This document shows positions 48,131-60,027 of a stretch of DNA of 64,000 nucleotides, piece by piece. This stretch comes from Leuctra nigra (Eukaryota; Arthropoda; Insecta; Plecoptera; Leuctridae), in the NCBI GenBank assembly GCA_934045905.1, contig OW203767.1:17053073-17117072 (forward strand), in the 5' to 3' direction. Both the position numbers and the translations under genes were made by a program. Below the pieces are notes generated by a model. It was not told the DNA's origin, did not search any database, and was given only the letters and a program-made list of their open reading frames with translations. The stretch's first letter is position 1, and the number at the start of each line of letters is the position of its first letter.

Positions 48131-48207
48131 TTTAGTACATACGGTTTTATTATTAGTTAGGTACATATTTTGTGATTTTTTTATTACCACGTATAGGTAT
48201 TTAAGTG

Positions 48208-48480
48208 TACTACGTAATTTTGTACTTTTCTTGTACTTTTTTTTTAATTTAAATTAAAATTTGTATTTTTGTATTTTTTGTATTTTTATTTAAATATTTT
48301 AATTATTGAAAATGTTTATTTCCTTTGAATGTATCTTACGTACAAAGCATACTTCGTAATTTTGTAATTTTCTTGTAATTTTTTTAAATTTAAATTAAAA
48401 TTTGTATTTTTTGTATTTTTTTCTATGTTTATTTAAATATTTTAATTCTTGAGAATGTTTATTTCTTTTGAATATATCTA
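48208..48480. repeat. Two-copy AT-rich tandem duplication
   Basis: ACGTAATTTTGTACTTTTCTTG through GTTTATTTCCTTTGAATGTATC recurs from about 48355 with CTTCGTAATTTTGTAATTTTC. Period about 147 bp. Confidence 0.75.
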
Positions 48481-50362
48481 TCGTCAATTTAAATAATAAT
48501 GTATTGCGACTTACGTATTCTATTCAATTCAATTCAATTATAAATATACAAAATGGCGACATTCAACAGTAAAAAATACACTATTATTGTGTCTGTTGAT
48601 CTTCCATGTATCATTTAGATTCCCTGTTATCTAAAATCAGTTGGTATAAGTACAGTACGTATCATTCGTTTTTTGTATTTCTTTTCAATGTTAACATTTA
48701 ACTTTTGAAAAATAATATGACTCGTTATAATTTGGAGACTTCATTCACTCGGTTCCACTTATAATAGTTATTCTTCGTCGCAGCTTCGTTATGTAATCTA
48801 GGTCGAATAATTTCGCGAATTTTCAACAACAATAAAGAGGTTTTTGCATTCTTGACCTCCAGAGAATACTCCAGGTAACGGAGGTAATTAATATTTATTA
48901 CGTTGGCCTCCATGCCCGAGTCGAGCCAAGGCCGTCCTAATCCAGAAGTGAAGACGATGTTGGACGCTCAATCGTTGACAATGCAGAGATAAACCATCCA
49001 ACAGCAATGTGTCTTTGAAAATGGGAAAAATAATTGGCGTAGCTAATTTTCGAGTCAATTAAAGTTGAAGATCAAATTACAAAAGCTTTGACATGTGAGT
49101 TTGGGCACACATGTCGTAATAAGTTAACGTTTTATTGCTAATTTCAACTAAACAGCTACGCTTCATTTTTTTCAAAATTTTAATAACTACAAATTTGGTA
49201 CGATTTGGTATTTGGTACAAAATTTATGACGATATTTAGGAAATATTATCTTCAATGTTTACCTTCGAGTGAAGTGGAATATAAGTTAAATAATACATAA
49301 ATAATCGGCGATTTAAGCGGTTGCTACTGAGTGATAGATCAACTTTTTTCGAACATAATGACTACTCAGGAGATGTCAGATATCTTTCTGAATTGATCGA
49401 TTACACATTTGTACTTGGTCGAATGATTAAGTACAAGTTAACTTTCTGTAGTTTCTTCCTTTATCTACCTATACCGAGCCTGAAAATGAAAATCGCAAGA
49501 AGGTGGAATTGTCTTTTTCTTTGACTCGCCCCTACATATGCTCGAATTTCAATCTTGTATAATATACTTTTGGCCGAGCATTTTGTCTATCCTTCAAATA
49601 ACAGACATATTCGTTGATTGTCTTAATAAAATGATGCATGTATTCGAATGTTCCTCATAACAGCATGTCATGAAATAACGGATTAGCATCAGTTTGATGG
49701 CTACAGTCATCAGGGACATAAGTACAACATTTTATATCAACTCATTATAGAAATGATCAATTCCCGTAATGCATTTTCCATGCTACAATTTAGTTACTCT
49801 AAAACCACGCATTTTGATTCGAGAATAGTGACTGATACATCGACAGAAATCCATAAATGTGTTGTATAGAGCGTTGTATTGGGCACTATCATGTTTGTTG
49901 TTGATTTCTTCAAATATGTGTTCAAGCAAAAGTAAAAACATAATCAGAGTCGGTCTGTGGCGGGTGTACATTGAAATAAATAAAGAGGGTTCATCTGCAG
50001 AGGTAAATATATTCTTTTCTTTCATAATATTTTCAATAGAAGACATACAATGGGGCTTCTATTGCTCGGGGTAACTGATCCCCACAATAACTAAAGAGAG
50101 GAAAAATATGAGAAAGAATACGTAAAAAGATATCCTAGGTATACCTAAGATTTAATCAGTGTCGAGTTGGTTCATGATCTCCATGTATTTCTGGACCAAG
50201 ACTCTGGATTGAAACCTCTCAAAAAGTCGCCACAAGGCATTAAGGACAAAGGTCAGATGTCACATCGGCGCAAACAGAAATCCATCCAATATCCAACAAT
50301 ATAAATATCATCAAAGGTGGAATGAATATACACTCACCTCTAGCTCGTACCAATACCGACAG

Positions 50363-50400
50363 TGAATTCGAAATTCGAAATTCGAATGAATTTCGAAATT
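50363..50400. repeat. Short tandem (ATTCGAA)n
   Basis: AATTCGAA words repeated four to five times with 8-9 bp period. Confidence 0.8.
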
Positions 50401-50937
50401 TTTCCAATATGTTACAGTACGTCTAGTGAGCGTGTAGCCAGTTCAGCAAATGCTGTGTAAAATTCAACAATGGGTTTAGCTTGTAATCCTGAGTGTTTTG
50501 ACGCGTGTGCGGTTGTAAATATCTCTCAACCCCTGCAGGTGTTCTGGAAAGGGTTGTTTTGTTGTGGTGCCAAATATCTTTCAATGCAGTTGGCTTTTAA
50601 AATTCAAGGAAAGTTGTTTAAAATGGCAACAGTGTAGGTGGAAGGGGTGGCAGGTCATAAAAAGAGTTGTATCTTGTCAGGGCTTACCGGTCGAACAAGG
50701 GTCGAACAATACTGCTCATCTTATGAAAGGAAAGGCTACACGCTCGCTGGACGTACTATACATATCAAATTATCACTATTTAAAAAAAATGAAAAAGTAA
50801 AAACTTTTGATTAAACAACATGCTGAATTATTTTGGCAAGATTTTAAAAATCTAGGGGAAACAACCCCAGCTTTTGCCTAACTGATGGCCGATGGTAGAG
50901 ATGATCGCGAACCTAGAATATCTGTTTCAAGACTCAC

Positions 50938-51202
50938 CATGGATGTAGGGCGGCTGCGGCTCGGGCGGCGGGCCGGGCACTGTCGGCGGCTGATGGTGAT
51001 GATGGTGGTGCGCCTGGGGCGGCATCTGGGGCTGTCCCTGGGGCGGCGCGGAGAAGGCGCTGGCACAGCCGTGGCGTCGCCCCAGCGGCGACAGCGGCCC
51101 GCCCGGGGGCTGCATGTTCGACAGAGCCCCCAGCGGCGTGTACGACTTGATCGGCTGCTGGAGTGGAGGTGCCGCGTCCACGGGATGCAGTGGAGGCGCC
51201 GC
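50938..51202 (-). CDS. Second coding exon of the same gene (Pro/His-rich segment)
   Basis: A 265-nt exon lies between an acceptor (TTGTTGTCAG|GCGGCG, AG at 51204-51203) and a strong donor (CATG|GTGAGT, GT at 50937-50936). It starts in phase 0, matching the phase-0 end of the exon at 62869-64000, and ends in phase 1. The 88 codons encode a Pro/Ala-rich head (AAPPLHPVDAAPPLQ), then QPIKSYTPLGALSNMQPPGG, then RRHGCASAFSAPPQGQ, a run of six histidines and a proline-rich tail ending PPYIHG. No domain is recognisable; a disordered linker of a nuclear protein is the simplest reading. The first 45 nt plus the splice acceptor have been tandemly amplified directly upstream (51163-51886), so the acceptor used in vivo cannot be decided from sequence. 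The proximal one is favoured because in-frame TGA codons separate the others from the body of the exon. Confidence 0.68.
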
Positions 51203-51886
51203 CTGACAACAAGACACAGTTCAAGACACGGGACACGTTGCATCGTGTACGACGCACTGGAGTGGAGGTGCCGCGTCCACGGGATGCAGTGGAGGCGCCG
51301 CCTGACAACAAGACACAGTTCAAGACACGGGACACGTTGCATCGTGTAAGACGCACTGGAGTGGAGGTGCCGCGTCGACGGGATGCAGTGGAGGCGCCGC
51401 CTGACAACAAGACACAGTTCAAGACACGGGACACGTTGCATCGTGTACGACGCACTGGAGTGGAGGTGCCGCGTCCACGGGATGCAGTGGAGGTGCCGCC
51501 TGACAACAAGACACAGTTCAAGACACGGGACACGTTGCATCGTGTACGACGCACTGGAGTGGAGGTGCCGCGTCCACGGGATGCAGTGGAGGCGCCGCCT
51601 GACAACCAGACACAGTTCAAGACACGGGACACGTTGCATCGTGTACGACGCACTGGAGTGGAGGTGCCGCGTCCACGGGATGCAGTGGAGGCGCCGCCTG
51701 GCAAGACACGGGACACGTGGCATCGTGTACGACGCACTGGAGTAGAGGCGCCGCGTCCACGGGATGCAGTGGAGGCGCCGCCTGACAACCAGACACAGTT
51801 CAAGACACGGGACACGTTGCATCGTGTACGACGCACTGGAGTGGAGGTGCCGCGTCCACGGGATGCAGTGGAGGCGCCGCCTGACA
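51163..51886 (-). repeat. 99-bp tandem repeat carrying a splice acceptor and exon head (8 copies, last partial)
   Basis: Copies start at 51163, 51262, 51361, 51460, 51559, 51658, 51742 and 51841. The period is 99 bp except for one 84-bp copy with a 15-bp deletion. Read on the minus strand, each unit is 45 nt identical or nearly so to the first 15 codons of the exon at 50938-51202, followed by 54 nt of intron-like sequence ending in TTGTTGTCAG. The most distal copy (acceptor AG at 51882-51881) is preceded by unrelated intron, so the array was built by head-to-tail duplication of the exon border. Because 99 is a multiple of three, long frames exist on both strands, but the exon frame meets a TGA in every 54-nt spacer. 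Those long frames are not genes. Confidence 0.93.
51881..51882 (-). other. Distal copy of the 3' splice site (candidate alternative acceptor)
   Basis: The most upstream GTGTCAG|GCGGCGCC border of the array. Its upstream context (CAATGCAATTGTGTCAG) differs from the internal copies. It could be the ancestral acceptor, with the 3' copies added later, or a decoy. Using it without removing the spacers would give a stop after about 26 codons. Confidence 0.4.
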
Positions 51887-52698
51887 CAATTGCATTGTTC
51901 ATGACAAGAACGGAAACCGCCGCTTATCGCCGCCAGACAAGGTCAGGTCAGATAAATAGTGGAAAGCGGAGTGTATATTTTCCCACGAATTTTCAATGGA
52001 TAATAGTTTCAAATACCGAGAGATCGCTCGAAATAGTATGCGAAGCTCGATACGAAGTTCTTGAGAAACAAACTCTTTGTGCGAGGAAATCGAACGCAGG
52101 CTGAAGTAGACCCGAAGATCTCTGCAACTACGTGGACCCGATCTCTTGCGGTGCCGAATCAATGTGTGTTTTGTCAAGGCACAGGGAAACCTGAACTTGC
52201 ATCATTATCTTCATTAGGAAGCTAATATTGATCGAACGTTTCCTTCTGTTTCTTTCCAACACCACAGTCACCCGACACCTTGAGAATGGAGGTGGGAGGC
52301 GCGATATGACTCTCCCGCACACAACAGAGCAAAATATAAAGGTATTTAGAACATGCTTCAATTAAATAAGTTTAATGCAATCTTGTAAAACTCGATTCAT
52401 TTCACTCTATTTGCACGGCCTCGTCCGTATGTTTTGCTGGATATACAGACTGCCCGACAGAATACATTTCTGTATAAGGTAGAAGATTACCTGGGATTAT
52501 CCAAGATTACGTTCTTTTCTCTCGCATAGGCAAACACCATTTTGTGCCAAGTTATAATAAAACACGGTTTTTTGAGTGGACTGGCGAAAGAGTAAGTTAA
52601 TCTGTGTAAGCACGCATCGACAACCCAAGAAATAGAACCCTTTTCTGTGTACATGTCATTCCTTCTTCTCGTGGTTGCAGTTAGTATACACCGCACAA

Positions 52699-53202
52699 CA
52701 GTGGTCGAATTGGAAGTTAGTCCATGGGGAGATGGTGTATTGTTACTAAAAAAAACATTTACACCAGGTTAGGGGGCCAGGGGGGGGGGGGGGGGGGGGG
52801 GAGCGGCAGTACCATGCGGGTCCAGGGCGCACAGCCCCACATTTTTTTTTTAAATCCAGAAAGAACTTGGTGCGTTTTTACGCGATTGGACGCTATTTTA
52901 ATTAAGCATATTTTTATCTCGACAAATGACTTCTAAGGCCGGGTAGGACCAATTTTGGATTAGCTAACTATCGATAGTTAGTGGAATTTAATTGGCTGTG
53001 GAATCCATAGTTGGTCCTACCCGGCCTAAGAGGCTAAGATTGACAAATTATCTGGAAACGATATTATTTTACATTGCTGTTTTTTAATCTCTCATGGGAG
53101 GATGGTGAAGTGGACAAACTAGCTATGGGGAGATGGAACTATCAATATATTCCTCATATATTCCTCATCCCCCCCCCCCCCCCCCCCCCAATTCGACCAC
53201 TG
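52699..53202. mobile_element. MITE with CAGTGGTCGAATTGG ends
   Basis: Left end CAGTGGTCGAATTGG, right end CCAATTCGACCACTG, with long G (about 52780-52801) and C (53169-53189) runs inside. The interior shares GGGTCCAGGGCGCACAGCCC-like and TTTTTATCTCGACA text with the CAGGCGCGTAGGA family. Flanks CCGCACAA / CCCCACAC are only weakly alike. Confidence 0.8.
52937..53026. mobile_element. 90-bp mini-MITE nested in the 52.7-kb element
   Basis: Ends GGCCGGGTAGGACCAA and TTGGTCCTACCCGGCC are perfectly inverted over 16 bp. TAA flanks it on both sides (52934-52936, 53027-53029), as for PIF/Harbinger-like insertions. The centre has another dyad (AACTATCGATAGTT). Confidence 0.82.
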
Positions 53203-54110
53203 CCCCACACACCAAACAAATTTGTCTATAACAAGCTGCTGGAAGGAAGATGTTCCCAGCTTCTCGACTCTACAATATCAGTAATTAGCACCTGTGCTAA
53301 TTGCATTAAGCCTCTATCATCAATCAATATTCCGGCGATCGCGGCCGCCCTGTGTGTAAACCCGATCCAGACAGACACAATGGGACCACAATTCCTCGGC
53401 AAACCGGCGTATAAATAGAAGATCGCTTGTTACGAATAATATAATTCCACGAAGTTGAACAGAATGCTCAGGCAAACCGATATTCTGATGGCAAATATAA
53501 TTGTGCCAATTTCCTCCCGAATCGGCGATGTGAAAGATGGGGAGTGAAAAGGTACAACACAATTCAGGTTTATAATGATGAAGTGAATGTATTGTCAGGG
53601 AATCTATGTATGAACTTTCCGTGGATGATGCAAAAGAGTTGATAATAAAAAAGTACAAAGAAACTTACAGGCACAAGTAATAATAAAATATATCAAAATT
53701 ACTAATTGGCAATTGGCAATATCTACTTACAATGTGGTGATAAAAAGAAGAGATGACAGAAATCAATAAGAGATGCGAGGTTGGCGACTTTGAATTAAAA
53801 TGAAGTAAACGTTGAAAAGTGGATATTTTTTTGTTTAAAGAAATATGTTTCATTAGGTATATAGAACATGATTTAACATTATGCAATCCACCTACATACT
53901 GCAAATTTCAACTGTTTGAATCGCGGAAAAATTACCAGAACATCTCCTGCAAACTAAAAACCACCAACTCAATCCACCAACATTACTCAATCCACCAACT
54001 TATTTTGACTCTAAAATAGTAAAGATTCACATTCAAGCAATTACATTTTTTACCCATTCTTCACCCAAGTCTTTGCCAGAAAAATATTCGCAATTGCAGA
54101 GATTCTGACT

Positions 54111-54202
54111 TCGTGGTTTCCCTCAGTCGAGAAGAAAATGATGGGAAGGTTCACAAGGCCACGACCGCCTCCTTCCCACCTTATTTATTCTTCATCATTA
54201 TC
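54111..54202 (+). mobile_element. SINE fragment
   Basis: TTCGTGGTTTCCCTCAGTCG, GATGGGAAGGTTC and GGCCACGACCGCCTCCTTCC match the middle and tail of the family on the plus strand. Confidence 0.7.
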
Positions 54203-54695
54203 TTTAGGGCTATGTTTAGGACATCCTTTTTAGTTTTTTGCTCAGACACGTAAAAAAATTATATCTATAAAAATGTTTTATGTGTTCCCGATTTCAAAAA
54301 TGGGTTTAATTTTGCCTGAAATCCATTTTTCTCAATTTTATATGATCCAGTAATTTTCTTGATATTTTAAGGTCTTTTTGTCCTATTTTTAAATTATTGG
54401 GGAAAATAATGTAAAAAGTTTGTTGCAAGTTACAACAATTTTATAAAATTTCCATCCACCATTTGGATGGCGATCAACAATTGACACTAATACATTGACA
54501 CATTCATACAATAATTCAAGTTTATTAATATATTTCTCCAAGTCAAACTCTTCAACCTATAAATCGAATATGTTGACGAATATTAAATAGGTAACATATA
54601 AAATTTCTATGGTCCTTTTTCGGGATTTTGTGGTCCTTTTTTAACTATTTGCCTGCCTTTTTGGAAGTTTCATAAGTCCAAAACATCCTAGCACT
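54203..54695. mobile_element. Inverted-ended element inserted next to a SINE piece
   Basis: Left TTAGGGCTATGTTTAGGAC and right GTCCAAAACATCCTAGCAC are imperfect inverted ends about 490 bp apart. AGGTCTTTTTGTCC- and GGTCCTTTTTCGG-like words are inside. Superfamily not identified. Confidence 0.45.
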
Positions 54696-55634
54696 AATCA
54701 ATCATCTCCAATAACAATGCATACCTAGTGCGCGACTTGACAACACGAAAAAATAAAACAAATCGACATCGGAAGTTATATCTGAGACGCCGGATGAAAA
54801 TAGTATTTTACAACAAAATGACACGCTTTTCTGGTCAAGTTCATTCACGATTAGAATAGCAAGTCGATCACGTCGTTCATTGGTCGGTCACATGAACACT
54901 GCCCTGTCAATGGCAAGACTATCTTCTTTGTATTATTGAAATTGTATAAAGTATGTGAAATACACACTTTTAATAGTAGAAAATATTAGAAATCTTCAAT
55001 AAAATTGATTTATCTTTATCTACAGTCGTCTTGTACATATTCTTCGATAATTGATATTACATGTGTAGGTTTACAAATGCTCGCTTGACTATAGTAGTAC
55101 ACGGGCTTGCTATTCTAAACGTGAACGAACTTTACCTAATGTTTTCTGAGTTGTAATATAGATACTTTGAATTTGTGTTTAGAATCGTATTCAAAAGAAA
55201 CGAAGTCGGCTCACAATAATTTTACGTCTAACGAAAACACGGCAGAACGTCGAGATGAAAAATATCGGAGTTGACTGTGAGTTATAGCACTTATTATTCA
55301 GTTTCTTTATTCCGAGGCCGAGCTGGCAAATAAATCGCCAACTTGATGGCTGGTTGAGGTGTAAAAGTAAACATTATCTCGATATGTCTGTGTTTGTGTA
55401 AAGAATGTGGGCCAGAGGGCTGGGCGCATGCGAGCACAGTTAATTTGGGTCAAATTAGGAATACTATTACCAACACACGGATCACGAGCACCATCTTACA
55501 AGCTCCATGGAAACTAAGGAATTCGTCATTATGGACGGAGAAGACGATGATGAAATAATGCAGCTGAAGAAGAATGATTGATTTATATGTCTAAATCTAT
55601 GGTTTCAATCCTGGATTGGATCGGATAGTAACTA

Positions 55635-55690
55635 GCTATAGGATTTGTTATCCGGAGGTCGGGGTTCGAGTCCAGTTGCCAGCCATCCGG
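55635..55690 (+). repeat. tRNA-like fragment (B box)
   Basis: TATCCGGAGGTCGGGGTTCGAGTCC resembles a variable/T-arm region with B box GGTTCGAGTCC. A reversed B-box-like GATTCGAACTCACG lies at about 55790. Confidence 0.38.
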
Positions 55691-56097
55691 ACTTTTCGTA
55701 ATATTGCATCTAATGTAATTTTTTTTCTGATTACCTCAGATGGGGCCAAATTGAAAAATTGAAAAATCGAAAAGATTTGCCAACTGTGAGATTCGAACTC
55801 ACGTCCCTTAAAAATAAGCCTCGATCCCTACTACCTCCGACCACCCCCCCCCCCCCCCCTACCTAATCAAAATTTTATAAAATCCGGAATTCGAAGAACA
55901 CTCCAACAAATAGTAAACGGTATTCGAAAGAAAAGGATTGGCTGATAAAGTATTATGAAGTCTGTGCTAACGCATCATCTAACTCTATAGTATCTGAGCT
56001 CTGATTTAATTGATAATAACAAAGATTGATTGTCAAGGAAGGAACCTGACCAGCACCCAATACATATTGTTCAATTACCGTGTGTATATACGTTTGT

Positions 56098-56312
56098 TTT
56101 TAGGGCGTTTAACGTAACCGTATTTTGAGACCAAGTGACAGATGAATAATTATGATGATGGCGAGGGGAAGAAGATGAAGAATAGGTAAGGATGGGAAGG
56201 AGGCGGTCGAGATCTATTAATAGCTAAGCATCCCAGCTTTTGTTTCCCAACTAACGGAAACGAAAAAGTGAGTGCATCGTTATTCTGTCTGAGCCAACTT
56301 GCTCCGTGGTAG
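56098..56312 (-). mobile_element. SINE copy, decayed
   Basis: TTTAGGGCGTTTAACGTAAC, GATGAATAATTATGATGATGG, AGGATGGGAAGGAGGCGGTC and GAGCCAACTTGCTCC match the family on the minus strand. Confidence 0.7.
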
Positions 56313-57310
56313 TTTTCATTCTGCTCCGCCTTTAGATCTCACTTCATCTTGTTTTGGCATTAAGTATGGTTCAAGATGGCTGCGTTGCGTTGCAATTAAT
56401 CAACGTGAGAAATGACGGGTAATTATCATTAAATCAGTAATAGAAAGCTTTTACTTGTCGCTTTCTTTTTTCCCGAAGAATTTTCACCGTGGGAGAGACG
56501 AAGTCATTTGTTAGCGTTATTTCTGCACAAAGGGTTGTCCAATGAAATGAGATAAGACAGGAAACCACCAAGAAAGAATTTTAGGAAAATTAGAACACAT
56601 GGATAATAACACGCCCATATATAGGCATTATGTCCAATAGACATAATGAAAACTATCGGTAGGATCAATTTAGAAATATAATTATTGCATTGTATGAATG
56701 CGTAAAACCCGGAAGAACTATCTTTACAAGATTAAAATAAATACAATGTGCGATAGCTGCAACTTCTTTACCTTTATGGTATACTAAAATGTCAATACAA
56801 CACGCTATTGTTAAATTGTTAACGTTTTTTATTTTAAATTTTTCACTTTCTCTCTTAATTTTAATATAAATGTAAAAAAATATAAATATATCTATACATT
56901 TGTATGTGTGTACATTTTGTCGTAAAATTTAAGAACCACCAAACACTTAATAAAATCGGAAAATCTCCAAAATCGCAACAAGACTAATTCTAAGAATTAA
57001 TTCTTCAACACGAGATCAAAAAGGAAAGGGAATGCCATACAATTACTCAAAAGAGACATCCCAAAGAGAAAGAGGCCCTTCAAGTTAAAAAAAAATCACA
57101 ATTCATTATAGCCTTTGTACCTGTGGGCTTATCTAAGCTGTGGGTAAATAAAGAAGTGTTGTATAACCATGGTATAACCGAAGAGAAGTTTCGCATGCGC
57201 TCGCCCGCTCTAGCGCGCTCGACACAATAACTTCTCCGTGCGCCGCGAGTACAATGCCGCCAACTTGCCGCAGAACTCATCAGCGACGGAGAAACAAAGC
57301 GAGACAAATG

Positions 57311-59668
57311 ACAGGCGCTGACGTGAAGCGCCAGGCAAGCGCCGGCGCCACGCAGTCACATGGACAGTTATTGTCAGCGGGAACGGATTTGAGGAGGTAC
57401 GTTGTGATATCTCTGTTGGATGCAACGTCTCACTGCGCTGCAACTATAGACAGGCGCTGACGTGAAGCGCCAGGCAAGCGCCGGCGCCACGCAGTCACAT
57501 TGACAGTTATTGTCAGCGGGAACGGATTTGAGGAGGTACGTTGTGATATTTCTGTTGGATGCAACGTCTCACTGCGCTGCAACTACAGACAGGCGCTGAC
57601 GTGAAGCGCCAGGCAAGCGCCGGCGCCACGCAGTCACATTGACAGTTATTGTCAGCGGGAACGGATTTGAGGAGGTACGTTGTGATATCTCTGTTGGATG
57701 CAACGTCTCACTGCGCTGCAACTACAGACAGGCGCTGACGTGAAGCGCCAGGCAAGCGCCGGCGCCACGCAGTCACATTGACAGTTATTGTCAGCGGGAA
57801 CGGATTTGAGGAGGTACGTTGTGATATCTCTGTTGGATGCAACGTCTCACTGCGCTGCAACTATAGACAGGCGCTGACGTGAAGCGCCAGGCAAGCGCCG
57901 GCGCCACGCAGTCACATTGACAGTTATTGTCAGCGGGAACGGATTTGAGGAGGTACGTTGTGATATCTCTGTTGGATGCAACGTCTCACTGCGCTGCAAC
58001 TATAGACAGGCGCTGACGTGAAGCGCCAGGCAAGCGCCGGCGCCACGCAGTCACATTGACAGTTATTGTCAGCGGGAACGGATTTGAGGAGGTACGTTGT
58101 GATATCTCTGTTGGATGCAACGTCTCACTGCGCTGCAACTACAGACAGGCGCTGACGTGAAGCGCCAGGCAAGCGCCGGCGCCACGCAGTCACATTGACA
58201 GTTATTGTCAGCGGGAACGGATTTGAGGAGGTACGTTGTGATATTTCTGTTGGATGCAACGTCTCACTGCGCTGCAACTACAGACAGGCGCTGACGTGAA
58301 GCGCCAGGCAAGCGCCGGCGCCACGCAGTCACATTGACAGTTATTGTCAGCGGGAACGGATTTGAGGAGGTACGTTGTGATATCTCTGTTGGATGCAACG
58401 TCTCACTGCGCTGCAACTACAGACAGGCGCTGACGTGAAGCGCCAGGCAAGCGCCGGCGCCACGCAGTCACATTGACAGTTATTGTCAGCGGGAACGGAT
58501 TTGAGGAGGTACGTTGTGATATCTCTGTTGGATGCAACGTCTCACTGCGCTGCAACTACAGACAGGCGCTGACGTGAAGCGCCAGGCAAGCGCCGGCGCC
58601 ACGCAGTCACATTGACAGTTATTGTCAGCGGGAACGGATTTGAGGAGGTACGTTGTGATATCTCTGTTGGATGCAACGTCTCACTGCGCTGCAACTACAG
58701 ACAGGCGCTGACGTGAAGCGCCAGGCAAGCGCCGGCGCCACGCAGTCACATTGACAGTTATTGTCAGCGGGAACGGATTTGAGGAGGTACGTTGTGATAT
58801 CTCTGTTGGATGCAACGTCTCACTGCGCTGCAACTACAGACAGGCGCTGACGTGAAGCGCCAGGCAAGCGCCGGCGCCACGCAGTCACATTGACAGTTAT
58901 TGTCAGCGGGAACGGATTTGAGGAGGTACGTTGTGATATCTCTGTTGGATGCAACGTCTCACTGCGCTGCAACTATAGACAGGCGCTGACGTGAAGCGCC
59001 AGGCAAGCGCCGGCGCCACGCAGTCACATTGACAGTTATTGTCAGCGGGAACGGATTTGAGGAGGTACGTTGTGATATCTCTGTTGGATGCAACGTCTCA
59101 CTGCGCTGCAACTACAGACAGGCGCTGACGTGAAGCGCCAGGCAAGCGCCGGCGCCACGCAGTCACATTGACAGTTATTGTCAGCGGGAACGGATTTGAG
59201 GAGGTACGTTGTGATATCTCTGTTGGATGCAACGTCTCACTGCGCTGCAACTACAGACAGGCGCTGACGTGAAGCGCCAGGCAAGCGCCGGCGCCACGCA
59301 GTCACATTGACAGTTATTGTCAGCGGGAACGGATTTGAGGAGGTACGTTGTGATATCTCTGTTGGATGCAACGCCTCACTGCGCTGCAACTACAGACAGG
59401 CGCTGACGTGAAGCGCCAGGCAAGCGCCGGCGCCACGCAGTCACATTGACAGTTATTGTCAGCGGGAACGGATTTGAGGAGGTACGTTGTGATATCTCTG
59501 TTGGATGCAACGTCTCACTGCGCTGCAACTACAGACAGGCGCTGACGTGAAGCGCCAGGCAAGCGCCGGCGCCACGCAGTCACATTGACAGTTATTGTCA
59601 GCGGGAACGGATTTGAGGAGGTACGTTGTGATATCTCTGTTGGATGCAACGTCTCACTGCGCTGCAAC
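57311..59668. repeat. 139-bp GC-rich satellite, 17 copies
   Basis: The unit starts ACAGGCGCTGACGTGAAGCG and repeats every 139 bp (57311, 57450, 57589, ...). The last copy is cut about 6 bp short at 59668, exactly where a hAT-type MITE begins. Copies are almost identical; differences are limited to a few single bases (ACTATAGAC/ACTACAGAC, ATATCTCTG/ATATTTCTG, GTCTCAC/GCCTCAC). The unit has dyads (GGCGC...GCGCC, TGACAGTTATTGTCA) and many CpGs. It lies in the intron of the chromatin-protein gene. Confidence 0.96.
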
Positions 59669-60027
59669 CAGGCGCGTAGGAACTACATTTGCAAGGGGGG
59701 GGGGGTAATATTGTAAAAGAACTTGAGCTGGAGATACTAGTGTCTTCGAAGACAATGGGTGGACTGGGGGGAGAGCTTCCCAGCAAAATTAGGGTCCGGT
59801 GCGTACAGCCCCGGAAATTTTTTGAATTTCAGGGCAGTTATTCTATAATTTAAAAATTCCGGATTCGGCACGATTACGATTCACGGTCATATGGATAACA
59901 CGGCACCGAATCGTATTTTTATCTTGACATATAAATGTATAAGAACATAGGAAGGGGAATTCAATCGGGGGGTGGGGATGATTTCCCTCTCCCCGCCCCC
60001 CCCCCCCCCCCCCTTCCTGCGCGCCTG
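59669..60027. mobile_element. hAT-type MITE (CAGGCGCGTAGGA family), copy d, next to the 139-bp satellite
   Basis: Ends CAGGCGCGTAGGAAC and TTCCTGCGCGCCTG with G and C runs inside. The 5' flank is the truncated last satellite unit (GCTGCAAC); the 3' flank is TCTTCAAC and a SINE piece, so no clean duplication. A short inverted sequence with TTATTCTATAA and CGGATTCGGCACG (about 59834-59920) is inserted in the middle relative to copy b. Confidence 0.82.

Larger units (their letters stand above)
46917..50931. other. No gene seen; presumed intron or downstream DNA of the minus-strand gene
   Basis: Includes the palindrome at 47529 and duplication at 48208. 47205-47400 carries CAACCAATCGATCTGAAATT, a phrase like the one in R1 (AACGGCTGGACCGATT). 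No exon in the required phase was found. Confidence 0.5.
53203..57310. other. Intron DNA without recognised exon
   Basis: Holds the SINE pieces at 54111 and 56098, the element at 54203-54695, poly-C at 55844 and tRNA-like pieces near 55635-55812. 57185-57300 is CpG-rich and runs into the 139-bp satellite. Confidence 0.5.

Noticed and set aside
47840..48190. Possible coding exon at 48.0 kb (either strand)
   Set aside because: No convincing acceptor/donor pair in the phase needed; the coding look comes from a 100-bp GC-rich patch.
50878..52104. Frames of 313-322 codons on both strands across the 99-bp repeat
   Set aside because: 99 is divisible by three, so any stop-free phase stays open. The supported coding frame is a different one and ends at the acceptor.
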